A DNA stretch of 64,000 bases, taken from NCBI RefSeq assembly GCF_003952385.1, contig NZ_CP034444.1, forward strand, positions 6,337,001 through 6,401,000. The letters run 5' to 3'. Under the pieces are notes generated by a model. It was not told the DNA's origin. It made no database searches and worked only from the letters and a program-made list of their open reading frames with translations. Below are positions 31,753-39,773 of the stretch, piece after piece. This DNA comes from Mesorhizobium sp. M1D.F.Ca.ET.043.01.1.1 (GTDB lineage Bacteria; Pseudomonadota; Alphaproteobacteria; Rhizobiales; Rhizobiaceae). Each line of letters opens with the position of its first letter. Position 1 is the stretch's first letter. Position numbers and translations under genes: made by a program.

Positions 31753-32468
31753 ACGCCGTCATCACAAGCCTGCAGCCCTTTGGCATCCCTGACGGGCTAG
31801 ATCCTCGCGAATGGCGGATTGCCGTCCAGCGGCGGGTCGACGAGTTGCTGGACCAGTCGATGGCGCTGATCACCGCGCTCGACATCATGGAGGCTGACAG
31901 CGAAGACCTGGAGGACGGCGCGGACGCAGAGCCTTGGCTTGGGTGGACCGATCGCGGGCCGCAAACTGTCAGCCCCGTCTTCCTCGATGGTCGCGGCAGC
32001 GCCTACGATGACCGTGAGGAGGAGAACGAGCACGGCGGCGACATTAACGACGAGCCCCAGGCCGGCGGCAGCGGTGGGGCCGCCTGGGAAGGAGACGACG
32101 AGCATTCGCTCGGCTGGACAGAGGAAGCATCGCAAACGGGCAACCTGGGCTGCTATGGCAGCGAAGGGGACTTGGAGCCCGATCTCGGCTTCGTCGGGCA
32201 TGGCACCGGCTGGCGCAAGGGCGAGGACGCTCTGGACTGGGGTGAGCATGACGACGAGCGGGAGCCGAACGGCGACGAAACCGATGGACCCTTTGACGGT
32301 GATGGCTCTGGCCGTGCCATGGCCGAAAAGATGCTCCGAGAGAAGGCGAGGCGCCTCCCGTCGGGCGACATCGCGCGGGAGATCACAGAGCGGTCAGTGA
32401 CGGTCCCGCCGCTCGATCCCGATGCCATGGACCTTCGCGCGCACTATTGGGCGGCGAAGGGGTTCTGA
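31749..32468 (+). CDS. Acidic protein with repeated LGWT-type motifs
   Basis: A 239-residue, very acidic protein. A short repeat occurs three times: EPWLGWTDRG (61-70), EHSLGWTEEA (118-127) and EPDLGFVGHG (143-152), in a Gly/Asp/Glu-rich low-complexity middle; a related DWGEHDD follows. The N-terminal 50 residues and the C-terminal 40 (RLPSGDIAREITERSVTVPP) look folded and helical. I recall similar acidic island proteins in Mesorhizobium. Function unknown. It is the third gene of the XRE-controlled unit. Confidence 0.6.
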   Translation: MNAVITSLQPFGIPDGLDPREWRIAVQRRVDELLDQSMALITALDIMEADSEDLEDGADAEPWLGWTDRGPQTVSPVFLDGRGSAYDDREEENEHGGDINDEPQAGGSGGAAWEGDDEHSLGWTEEASQTGNLGCYGSEGDLEPDLGFVGHGTGWRKGEDALDWGEHDDEREPNGDETDGPFDGDGSGRAMAEKMLREKARRLPSGDIAREITERSVTVPPLDPDAMDLRAHYWAAKGF

Positions 32469-32551
32469 AACTTTCGGATGGGCATCGCGAACCTGTGATG
32501 ACCGCTCGACGGAGGATTGGGCTAGAGTCTTGCCTCAGACCATCTCCAGTT

Positions 32552-32583
32552 AGGCTCGGCGGCTTCGGCTACCGGGCCTTTTC
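32552..32583 (+). terminator. GC-rich hairpin with T-run, terminator
   Basis: An imperfect stem-loop (GGCtCGG ... CCGGGCC) followed by TTTTC. The core CGGCTTCGGCTACCGGGCCTT is one of three near-copies in the element's right part (also near 33,175 and 33,354). It lies 80 bases after the acidic-protein gene and likely ends that unit. Confidence 0.5.
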
Positions 32584-32639
32584 TTTTGTTCTTGATGGCA
32601 CTGTTGATAGATAGAGGTGCCGACATATGGGAGGGTGCA

Positions 32640-32849
32640 ATGCCTGAAGAGGACTTCCAATGGTGGGAGAATCCGGAGGAGACCGCAGAGGCAGATGCTG
32701 AAGAGGTTCGGCTGATGATACGCGAGACGTTTGCTCGCTTGGAGCGGATGGAAAATACCATCAACGATCAGCTCCATGGCCTAACAATCAAGACCAATCT
32801 CATTTTGCTCGCGTGTGTAGCAATCGTAGTTCTAGGCCATTTCCTATGA
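32640..32849 (+). CDS. Small C-terminally anchored membrane protein
   Basis: A 69-residue protein with an acidic N-terminus (MPEEDFQWWENPEETAEADA), a charged helix and a C-terminal hydrophobic helix (LILLACVAIVVLGHFL). GGGAGG precedes ATG 32,640. Function unknown; a coiled coil of about 30 residues before the membrane segment suggests oligomers. Confidence 0.55.
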   Translation: MPEEDFQWWENPEETAEADAEEVRLMIRETFARLERMENTINDQLHGLTIKTNLILLACVAIVVLGHFL

Positions 32850-32867
32850 TCCGGATGGCCCGAGGGC

Positions 32868-33077
32868 CTAGCCCACTCTCCGGCTGGACCGCCAGCGCGC
32901 GGTCTCGATGTCATCACGGGAAATCCCCATGTCGCTTAGCATGTCGTCCGGTGAGTCGCTCAGATCGTCCGTTGCCTTCAATAGCGCCTTCTGATCGGCT
33001 CGGCGACCGAACCAATCGACAAGGGGACCAGCTACGACAAGAGGAAGATTCATCAGCACAGGAAGGTTCACAAGCAT
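32868..33077 (-). CDS. DUF1127-like small protein
   Basis: A 69-residue protein. Residues about 45-62 (MLSDMGISRDDIETARW) match the core of DUF1127, a family of small arginine-rich rhizobial proteins implicated in RNA and stress physiology in relatives. GGGAG precedes ATG 33,077. Convergent with the membrane-protein gene on its left. Confidence 0.65.
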   Translation of the reverse strand: MLVNLPVLMNLPLVVAGPLVDWFGRRADQKALLKATDDLSDSPDDMLSDMGISRDDIETARWRSSRRVG

Positions 33078-33377
33078 CGGGGTACTCCCTTCACCGCTGC
33101 ACAAGCTAGGCCGATGCGCCCGGTGCTTCTGTGAAAAAACTCACAGACCCGTTAGTGCCTGCATCAAAGGCCCGACGGCTTTGGCTTCCGGGCCCTCCGG
33201 TGTCTAGTGGCAGAAAAGCCACATGGCCTGAATATGCGGGGCTTCAACTAGGGCGCGCTTATTATCCATCTTAGCGAGGCGTACCGTCTCATCTCCGAGG
33301 GGCCGCTGGAGCGCTCGCTGCGGCAACGTAGCGGGCGCTTCCCGTTCAACAAATCGGCTTCGGCTTCCGGGCCTTTT
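33078..33377. other. Intergenic region with terminator-like repeats
   Basis: No gene is supported in these 300 bases. It contains two near-copies of the hairpin seen at 32,552-32,583: GGCCCGACGGCTTTGGCTTC... near 33,168-33,195 and CGGCTTCGGCTTCCGGGCC followed by seven Ts near 33,354-33,380. The latter lies on the 3' side of the minus-strand DUF4145 gene. Confidence 0.5.
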
Positions 33378-34028
33378 TTATTGGCCGGGCGGCGTAGCCT
33401 CTTCAGCGGCTTTTATGCCTCGATCGATCCTTGCTGTAAGGACGAAGAGGAAGTTTCCGAGCGCCTCCGCGAACTCGACCGATTGCTTCGCCTCCTCCGG
33501 CGAAACGTGCGGCCGCTTTTCGTCCGCATGTCGCGGCCGATTGGAGCCAAGCCGAACAGAATGGGCCCAATTTGCCATGCCTTCGGTTAGGAGGCCTTGT
33601 TTGAGCGCCTGATCGATGCGGGCATACAAGCTGCCATCTGTGAGCTTGTGAGCCTTGAGCATGGCGTCGACTGCGCTGCCAGCCATCACCGCTGCCGCAT
33701 CGGGTGCACGAAGAGTCTCGAAGCCTTGCTGGAGAAATCTTCTCGCGGTTTGCGGGATATCTTCGTGAGCCACTTTGGCATCGGGAAAACTGGCCACGAC
33801 TTCCATGCGGCCTTCCTTTTCATAGCGCATCCGCAGCGAAATGACGCCAGAGCAAGAATTGCAGCGGAATGCCGCCCAGCGTACTTCGCCGTGCGCGTGC
33901 CAATGATCATGCCAGAGGCGATTGATGTTAGGGCTCGCAATGTCGCAATGCGGGCAGCGCCCGAGATCTAAAAGCTTGTCGCCGGGGACTTTGCCGGCTC
34001 CAGCTGATGAAACGCTCGCATATGGCAA
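33378..34028 (-). CDS. DUF4145 domain protein
   Basis: A 216-residue protein. A CxxC (GRCPHCDIA) and a second pair (FRCNSCSGV) suggest an N-terminal zinc ribbon. The C-terminal half is a DUF4145-like helical domain (SAVDAMLKAHKLTDGSLYAR; IDQALKQGLLTEGMANWAHS). DUF4145 proteins often occur with restriction systems or on mobile islands. The start is inferred as TTG 34,028 because GAGGAGG lies just upstream; the frame is open to 34,079, into the repeat near attR. It is the outermost gene on the right end of the element. Confidence 0.7.
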   Translation of the reverse strand: MPYASVSSAGAGKVPGDKLLDLGRCPHCDIASPNINRLWHDHWHAHGEVRWAAFRCNSCSGVISLRMRYEKEGRMEVVASFPDAKVAHEDIPQTARRFLQQGFETLRAPDAAAVMAGSAVDAMLKAHKLTDGSLYARIDQALKQGLLTEGMANWAHSVRLGSNRPRHADEKRPHVSPEEAKQSVEFAEALGNFLFVLTARIDRGIKAAEEATPPGQ

Positions 34029-34044
34029 AAGAGCCTCCTCGAAT

Positions 34045-34070
34045 CGGTATATTGGCCAGAAATTGGACAG
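34045..34070. promoter_or_regulatory. Right-end copy of the putative recombinase arm site
   Basis: CGGTATATTGG, then 7 bases, then TTGGACAG. Near-identical to 17,899-17,924 (same two words with 8 bases between), just inside the left end. Both are oriented the same way relative to the plus strand. Paired copies near both att sites suggest integrase or excisionase arm binding. Confidence 0.5.
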
Positions 34071-34104
34071 ATCGGGCAAGCGTATGACTAAGTGCTTGAA
34101 AAGA

Positions 34105-34152
34105 CTGGTACGCCCAAGGGGAATCGAACCCCTGTTACCGCCGTGAAAGGGC
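34105..34152. repeat. attR: 48 bp repeat within tRNA-Glu
   Basis: Identical to 17,751-17,798. This copy completes the functional tRNA gene, so its 3' part was supplied by the element at integration. The match ends at 34,152/17,798, in the anticodon stem on the 5' side. Confidence 0.93.
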
Positions 34153-34180
34153 GGTGTCCTAACCGCTAGACGATGGGCGC
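34106..34180 (-). tRNA. tRNA-Glu (anticodon TTC)
   Basis: A 75-base cloverleaf on the minus strand starting GCGCCCATCGTCTAGCGG and ending in an encoded CCA. The anticodon TTC is at 34,145-34,147 within a CTTTCAC loop; the T arm reads AGGGGTTCGATTCCCCT. The acceptor stem has a G-T pair at its end. The gene is intact although the element inserted in it, because the element carries the 3' portion. Confidence 0.97.
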
Positions 34181-34620
34181 GCTCAGACGAAGCGGCTTAT
34201 AATTGCGTTGTTCGCAACCGGCAACCCATCCGCAGCCACATGCGACAACTTTTTTCAACAGTGGCAAAAAGCGTTCTTTTCGGTGGCAGGTAACGGTTTG
34301 CGGCGCCCAGGTTGCTCGCGCATCCTTGGAGATTGGCTGGAACGCCACTCGAGGTCGTCATTCTATGGCGGAGCAAGGAGCGTAGCGACGCGGCGCAGAC
34401 CATAGAATCCATTCCGTTACCTAGAAGCGTTGCAGCTGTGCAGAATTCTGGTCGGCTGCATTCTTCGGCCAAGGTCACGGAATGGATCCTCGGGTCTTCG
34501 CGTCCGCTTCGCTGCCGCTCCGCCCGTGGATGACGAAGTTCGGAGGCTTCGGCTAATCGCCAACGTTTGGTGCGGTGAACTTTGTCGAAACGGAGGCCGA
34601 CGGCCGCCCTCTACCGGGGC
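34181..34620. other. Intergenic region with a REP-like palindrome
   Basis: No gene is supported in these 440 bases upstream of tRNA-Glu. An inverted repeat GAATCCATTCCGTTACC / GGTCACGGAATGGATCC spans about 34,408-34,495 with two mismatches and a 50-base interior. It resembles intergenic palindromes of rhizobial chromosomes. The rest includes the tRNA promoter on the minus strand. Confidence 0.5.
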
Positions 34621-35907
34621 TCAGCCGTCGCCACCGCCGCCGCGCCGGCGGCAGCGCCAGTTCCAGTCGCGCTCGGGGCCGACGTCGACGTGGATCGATT
34701 CGGTGTGGCAGTAGGTGCCGACGCCGCCGCGGCCGGGCATGGAGCGAACATAGTTCGCCAGTTCCCACTTCGAGACGCCGGGCACCTGGATGTCGGCGGC
34801 GGCGCAATACATGTGCAGGGAGTTCTTGGCGCCGTTGGCGCGGCGGTTGCGAGACGGATCGCGATAGCCGGAGGTGACGACCATCTTGCGGCCGAAATGG
34901 CCCTCGATCGTCTTCAGCACGCGCACCAGCGACGGCTTCAGGCAGGCGACGTCGACGCTTTCGTTCTGCTTCAAGAGGCCGTTGGGCGCGAGCCTCGCCA
35001 TTCCGGCGGCTGACGCCACCTGGTAGGAGCCGCCGCCCTCGTCCTCGTTGAGGTCGACGTCGCTCTCGTCGTCGATGCCGGACTTGCGCTTGATCTCGAA
35101 CAGCGCCGTCTGGCGCACGCCGGGCAAGGCATCGGCGCCGGTGATGTGGTTGCCGCTGTCGTCGCCAAGGGAAGCGAGTTGCACCGGCTTGTCGCCCGGC
35201 GTCGCGGAGGCGAGCGTCACGATCGGCTTTGCCGGCGGCGGCGTGGTCTTGGCCTGGGCGGCGGGCTGGTCGCCGGAGCGCGCGTTGTTGATCAGCGGCG
35301 CGGGCGCAGCGGAAGCCGGCGTGGTGCTGAACAGCGAGGCGAACAGGCTCTTCTTCGGCGCGGCGATCTGCTGCTGCGGCTCGCCGGCCGTCACGTAAAC
35401 GCCGCCATTGTTCATGACCGGCGCGGCCTGGGCTTGCGATGCGACCGCGGCGGCGTCGTCGGCGGCGACCTTGTCGGCGACGGCTTTCGTCTCGTCGGCC
35501 GTCTGCGCAGGCTGTGCCAGCGGTTGCGGCGTGCTGCCGGCGATCGAACTGGCGCCTGCCGGCACGGCGACGGCCGGGAAGGCGGCTCCGGGCCGCGTCT
35601 CCGGCAGATAGGCGACCTTTTCCGGCAGCGGCTTGTCGTCCTCGCTCATCACGGTCGATGCCGCTTCCGGGGAGGGCGCTGCCGCCTGCACGGTCGAATC
35701 GGCCGACGCCACGGGGCTGGCAGTGGAAGCCGCGCTCATCTCGGTTGCAGTCGAATTGTAGCCGGGCGTGACGACCGACATCGTCGGGTCGCCGGTCGAG
35801 GTGCAGGAGGCCAGAAGCACGGAGAAAAGCGCTGCCGCAATGCTGCGGCTTTCCCCTCGCGCGAGACGCCAACCTACTGGTTTCAAAATAAAATTCCCCC
35901 TCGGCAT
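34621..35907 (-). CDS. Lipoprotein with a YcbK/DUF882-like peptidase M15 domain
   Basis: A 428-residue protein. A lipobox-type signal (AAALFSVLLASCTS) is near residues 24-37. A long Ala/Pro-rich linker runs to about residue 300. The C-terminal domain has zinc-ligand segments MVVTSGYRDPSRN, SLHMYCAAADIQV (His and Asp) and TESIHVDVGPERDW (His), matching the DUF882/peptidase M15A fold. It would be anchored in the outer membrane or periplasm and may act on peptidoglycan cross-links. Two other overlapping frames are shadows; this one carries the motifs. Confidence 0.88.
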   Translation of the reverse strand: MPRGNFILKPVGWRLARGESRSIAAALFSVLLASCTSTGDPTMSVVTPGYNSTATEMSAASTASPVASADSTVQAAAPSPEAASTVMSEDDKPLPEKVAYLPETRPGAAFPAVAVPAGASSIAGSTPQPLAQPAQTADETKAVADKVAADDAAAVASQAQAAPVMNNGGVYVTAGEPQQQIAAPKKSLFASLFSTTPASAAPAPLINNARSGDQPAAQAKTTPPPAKPIVTLASATPGDKPVQLASLGDDSGNHITGADALPGVRQTALFEIKRKSGIDDESDVDLNEDEGGGSYQVASAAGMARLAPNGLLKQNESVDVACLKPSLVRVLKTIEGHFGRKMVVTSGYRDPSRNRRANGAKNSLHMYCAAADIQVPGVSKWELANYVRSMPGRGGVGTYCHTESIHVDVGPERDWNWRCRRRGGGGDG

Positions 35908-36106
35908 CCGGTCCGTATATCATCGCCGCGGCGCTCCAGTGCCTTTGCGATGACCTCCTGTTCCCGAACCGGAAACGGGATATGCGTCAATCTGCAAGTC
36001 TCGGATTTATTGTGCGTCTGAAGGCGAACCGAGGCTGCGAAAACGATTAACCCCACCATTTCGCCCTGTTTTGGCGGCCCGTCAACTCACCAGACATTAC
36101 AGTCCG

Positions 36107-37942
36107 TTACACACGCACCTTGACATAGGTGCCCGGCGCATCCCCCAAGGTTTTCATACGCTTGCCGGGTTTGCGGGCCGGGACATGCACATTGTCCTGG
36201 CTTTCAATCCAGTGCTGCCAGTGCGTCCACCACGAACCCGGATGCTCGTGCGCGCCAGCGAACCAGGTGTTGAAATCGCCAACCGGCTTGGCGCCGGTCC
36301 AGTACTGGTATTTGTGCGCCGCCGGCGGATTGACGACGCCGGCGATATGGCCTGAGCCGGCCATCACATATTCGACGTCGCCGCCGAAGAACTGCGAGCC
36401 GAGGAACACCGAGAGCGCCGGCGCGATGTGGTCCTCTTTCGTCGCCAGGTTGTAGACGGGGATCGTGATGTCGGCCAGCGAGACGGTGCGGCCGGCAAGC
36501 TCCATCGTGCCGCGAGAGAGATTGTTCTCGAGATAGCAGTTGCGCAGATAGAAGGAATGGTTGGCGGCCGCCATGCGCGTCGAATCGGCATTCCAGTAGA
36601 GCAGGTCGAAGGGCAGGGGATCCTTGCCGCGCATATAGTTGTTGATGACATAAGGCCAGATCAGATCGCCCGAGCGAAGCATGTTGAAGGCTGTCGCCAT
36701 CTTGGTGCCTTCGAGATAGCCCTTCTCGCTCATCGAGCGCTCGACCGCGGCAACCTGGTCCTCGTCGACGAAAACCTTAAGGTCGCCGGCATAGGTGAAG
36801 TCGACCTGGGTGGTGAAGAAGGTCGCCGACTTGATGCGGTGGTCGCCTTCCTGCGCCAGAAGCGCGAGCGCCGCCGCCAGCAGCGTGCCGCCGACGCAAT
36901 AGCCGATGGCGTTGACTTCGCTCTCGCCGGTCGCCTTCTCGACCATGTCGAGACCATATTGCAGGCCTTCGCGGATGTAGGCTTCCCAGCCCTTGGCGCC
37001 GTGGCGCTCGTCCGGGTTGATCCAGGAGATGACGAAGACCGTGTGGCCCTGCTCGATCGCCCAGCGGATGAAGGATTTCTGCGGGTTGAGGTCGAGGATG
37101 TAGTATTTGTTGATCCATGGCGGGCAGACGAGCAGCGGGCGCCTCAGCACCGTCTCCGTCGCCGGATCGTATTGGATGATCTCGGCGACGTCGCTGCGGC
37201 CGATCACCTTGCCGGGCGTCATGGCGATGTTCTTGCCGATCTCGAACGGCGCGTAGTCGGCCTGGCGCAACTTCAGGTCGCCCCTGCCGGCGGCAATGTC
37301 CTCGGCCAGCATCTTCATGCCGCGCACCAGGTTCTCGCCGTTGGAGGCGACGGTCTCGCGGAACAGTTCCGGATTGGTCAGGATGAAGTTCGAGGGTGCG
37401 ATGGCGTTGGAGACCTGCTTGACGTAGAAGCTCGCCTTGTGGCGGGTGTGCTCATCCAGGCCCTCGGCATGCTCGACGAGGTCGGAGGCCCAGCGCGAGG
37501 TGACGAGATAGGCCTGTTTCAGGAAATCGAAGAAGGCGTTGCGGCCCCATTCCGGGTCCTGGAAACGCTTGTCGCCGCGCTCGGGCTTGACGGCGTCCTC
37601 AGGCGTTTCGGCATTCGGGCTGACCTTCTGGATGGCGTTGGCCCAGACCGTCATATAGCCGGCGAAAAGCCGCGTCTGCGCTTCCAGAGCGCGCTGCGGG
37701 TCGGCCAGCCAGTACTCAGAGAGCTTGGAGAAGGTCTTGACCATGTCGACCACGGGCTCGGCGACATGGTCGCGCACCTCACCCTTTTCGCGCGGCTCGG
37801 CCCAGGCGGAAGCCGCCTTGCCGGCCTGCTCGATCATGCGCGCCATGTTCAGCGCGAAACGCTCGGGATCTTTCACCAGATATTGCTCGACGGTCGAAGG
37901 TCCGCCATTTTCCGCTTTGTCCGAATCGGGCGCTTTGGACAT
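36107..37942 (-). CDS. phaC: Class I poly(3-hydroxyalkanoate) synthase
   Basis: A 611-residue synthase that polymerises 3-hydroxyacyl-CoA into PHA granules. The lipase-box-like catalytic Cys is in AIGYCVGGTLLAAAL; the catalytic Asp lies in a KEDHIAP segment and the His in AGSGHIAGVVNPP. The N-terminal region and the PPWINKYYILDL motif match class I enzymes. Start ATG 37,942 (MSKAPDSDK) fits homologs; GGGAGG is 12 bases upstream. The divergent lipoprotein gene starts 97 bases away. phaR/phaAB are not in this window. Confidence 0.95.
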   Translation of the reverse strand: MSKAPDSDKAENGGPSTVEQYLVKDPERFALNMARMIEQAGKAASAWAEPREKGEVRDHVAEPVVDMVKTFSKLSEYWLADPQRALEAQTRLFAGYMTVWANAIQKVSPNAETPEDAVKPERGDKRFQDPEWGRNAFFDFLKQAYLVTSRWASDLVEHAEGLDEHTRHKASFYVKQVSNAIAPSNFILTNPELFRETVASNGENLVRGMKMLAEDIAAGRGDLKLRQADYAPFEIGKNIAMTPGKVIGRSDVAEIIQYDPATETVLRRPLLVCPPWINKYYILDLNPQKSFIRWAIEQGHTVFVISWINPDERHGAKGWEAYIREGLQYGLDMVEKATGESEVNAIGYCVGGTLLAAALALLAQEGDHRIKSATFFTTQVDFTYAGDLKVFVDEDQVAAVERSMSEKGYLEGTKMATAFNMLRSGDLIWPYVINNYMRGKDPLPFDLLYWNADSTRMAAANHSFYLRNCYLENNLSRGTMELAGRTVSLADITIPVYNLATKEDHIAPALSVFLGSQFFGGDVEYVMAGSGHIAGVVNPPAAHKYQYWTGAKPVGDFNTWFAGAHEHPGSWWTHWQHWIESQDNVHVPARKPGKRMKTLGDAPGTYVKVRV

Positions 37943-38039
37943 GGTTCGCGGGGTTCCTCCCGGAGCGTTTTCTTGACATATTACCATGGGACATCTGACC
38001 GGGTCCAACACGCTCTAGCCCGGCTGCCAGGAAAACAAT

Positions 38040-38447
38040 ATGACGATTAATGTTGGCGGGACTTTTTTTCTCGGCGCCGGTTCGATTTGCCGCATCGCCA
38101 TAGCGGCCGCGATGCTGGGCGCGCCGCTGCTGGCCGGCGGCTGCACCAGCACCAGCGCGAACAACGCGGCAACGACGGCGTTGACCGAAGGCCCTAAGGA
38201 CACCGGCTCCTATCCGAACCTCAACATTCCGCCGCACGTTGCCGCCAAGCAACTGTCCAAGGAAGAGACCGCCGCCAAGCTCGGCGAGCTCAAGGCCGAG
38301 CAGCAGGCGCAGGTCGCCAAGGGCGGCGGCGCGAAGCCGGCTCCCAATACGGCCGCGCTCAACACGCTCGCCAGGACGCATGGCGACGAAGCGCTGAAGC
38401 AGATCGAAGGCAAATGCGATCCCGCCCTCGACCCTAACTGCAATTAG
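38040..38447 (+). CDS. Small lipoprotein
   Basis: A 135-residue protein with a lipoprotein signal (LAGGCTST lipobox, Cys about residue 35). The rest is Lys/Ala/Glu-rich and partly helical (KEETAAKLGELKAEQQAQVA), ending in a Cys pair. Divergent from phaC. It is conserved in Rhizobiales as a hypothetical lipoprotein; function unknown. Confidence 0.7.
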   Translation: MTINVGGTFFLGAGSICRIAIAAAMLGAPLLAGGCTSTSANNAATTALTEGPKDTGSYPNLNIPPHVAAKQLSKEETAAKLGELKAEQQAQVAKGGGAKPAPNTAALNTLARTHGDEALKQIEGKCDPALDPNCN

Positions 38448-38495
38448 GTCTATATCGCGCGCCGAAAGCGCCCCCTTTGATCGTCTGGAACTGAA

Positions 38496-39713
38496 ATGGA
38501 AGAATTTCACAAGGTCCGCCGGCTTCCGCCTTACGTGTTCGAGCAGGTCAACCGGCTGAAGGCGAGCGCCCGCTCGCGCGGCGCCGACATCATCGACCTT
38601 GGCATGGGCAATCCGGACCTGCCGACGCCGAAGGCCATTGTCGACAAATTGTGCGAAGTGGTGCGCGATCCGCGCACGCATCGCTATTCCTCCTCGCGCG
38701 GCATTCCGGGCCTGCGCCGCGCCCAGGCCGCCTACTATCAGCGCCGCTTCGGCGTGAAGCTGAACCCCGACACGCAAGTGGTGGCGACGCTTGGCTCGAA
38801 GGAAGGCTTCGCCAATATGGCGCAGGCGATCACTGCGCCCGGCGACGTCATCCTGTGCCCCAATCCGACCTATCCGATCCACGCCTTCGGCTTCATCATG
38901 TCGGGCGGCGTCATCCGCTCGCTGCAGGTCGAACCCGATGACGGCTTCATCCCAGCGGTCGAGCGCGGCATCCGCCACTCGATCCCGAAGCCGCTGGCGC
39001 TGATCCTCAACTATCCGTCGAACCCGACGGCGCTGGTCGCCTCGCTCGATTTCTACAAGGACGTGGTCGCCTTCGCCAAGAAGAACGACATCATCATCCT
39101 GTCGGACCTTGCCTATTCAGAGATCTATTTCGACGGCAATCCGCCGCCCTCGGTGCTGCAGGTTCCGGGCGCGATCGACGTCTGCGTCGAGTTCACCTCG
39201 ATGTCGAAGACCTTTTCTATGCCCGGCTGGCGCATGGGTTTCGCGGTCGGCAACGAGCGGCTGATCGCAGCGCTGACCCGGGTCAAGTCCTATCTCGACT
39301 ATGGCGCCTTCACGCCGATCCAGGTGGCGGCGGCGCATGCGCTGAACGGCGACGGCGCCGACATCGCCGAGGTGCGCGAGGTCTACCATAAGCGGCGCGA
39401 CGTGATGGTCGATTCCTTCGGTCGCGCCGGCTGGACCATTCCGGCGCCCGCGGCCTCGATGTTCGCCTGGGCGCCGATCCCGGAGCAGTTCCGCCCGCTC
39501 GGCTCGCTCGAATTCTCCAAGCTGCTCATCGAGCATGCCGACGTGGCGGTGGCGCCGGGCATCGGCTTCGGTGAGCACGGCGACGATTTCGTGCGCCTGG
39601 CGCTGGTCGAGAACGAGCACCGGATCCGGCAGGCGGCGCGCAACATCAAGCGCTTCCTGGCCTCGACCGCCAAGCAGCCCAACAATGTTGTGCCGCTCAC
39701 CGCGCGCCGCTAG
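38496..39713 (+). CDS. alaC: Alanine-type aminotransferase, AlaC-like
   Basis: A 405-residue fold-type I PLP aminotransferase. The PLP lysine is in TSMSKTFSMPGWRMGF; PYVFEQVNRLKASARSRG, YSSSRGIPGLRRA and GMGNPDLPTP match E. coli AlaC (YfdZ) throughout. It would transaminate pyruvate with glutamate. LL-diaminopimelate aminotransferase is a close relative, so the exact substrate is not certain. It precedes hom in the same direction, with a 160-base gap holding a palindrome. Confidence 0.85.
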   Translation: MEEFHKVRRLPPYVFEQVNRLKASARSRGADIIDLGMGNPDLPTPKAIVDKLCEVVRDPRTHRYSSSRGIPGLRRAQAAYYQRRFGVKLNPDTQVVATLGSKEGFANMAQAITAPGDVILCPNPTYPIHAFGFIMSGGVIRSLQVEPDDGFIPAVERGIRHSIPKPLALILNYPSNPTALVASLDFYKDVVAFAKKNDIIILSDLAYSEIYFDGNPPPSVLQVPGAIDVCVEFTSMSKTFSMPGWRMGFAVGNERLIAALTRVKSYLDYGAFTPIQVAAAHALNGDGADIAEVREVYHKRRDVMVDSFGRAGWTIPAPAASMFAWAPIPEQFRPLGSLEFSKLLIEHADVAVAPGIGFGEHGDDFVRLALVENEHRIRQAARNIKRFLASTAKQPNNVVPLTARR

Positions 39714-39773
39714 GGCCGGATGATTTCAGGCCCGTTCGGCCTGAGATCTGAATCCGGCTCTCAATCAAAAGAG

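Larger units (their letters stand above)
17751..34152. mobile_element. 16.4 kb integrative element in tRNA-Glu (phage satellite or reduced prophage)
   Basis: Bounded by perfect 48 bp repeats of the tRNA-Glu 3' part; the intact tRNA is on the right side. It encodes a tyrosine recombinase, an AlpA-like protein, a winged-helix replication protein with an internal iteron cluster, a P27-type small terminase, LamG and sugar-binding-like proteins, an XRE repressor, a PIN_8-like protein and a DUF4145 protein, plus many small genes. No large terminase, portal, capsid, tail tube or lysis gene was found, and no conjugation gene. This set (integrase, AlpA, replication, small terminase) is typical of phage satellites, but a decayed prophage cannot be ruled out. 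Confidence 0.85.

Noticed and set aside
17751..34152. Intact temperate prophage
   Set aside because: No large terminase, portal, capsid, tail tube, tape measure or lysis gene was found in 16.4 kb.
17751..34152. Integrative conjugative element
   Set aside because: No relaxase, coupling protein or type IV secretion gene is present.
34553..35923. A 456-codon minus-strand frame overlapping the lipoprotein gene
   Set aside because: It is Arg-rich without any domain, while the frame at 34,621-35,907 has a lipobox and the zinc-ligand motifs.
36428..38050. A 540-codon plus-strand frame opposite phaC
   Set aside because: It is antisense to a clear PHA synthase and reads as an Asp/Val/Arg-rich mirror of it.
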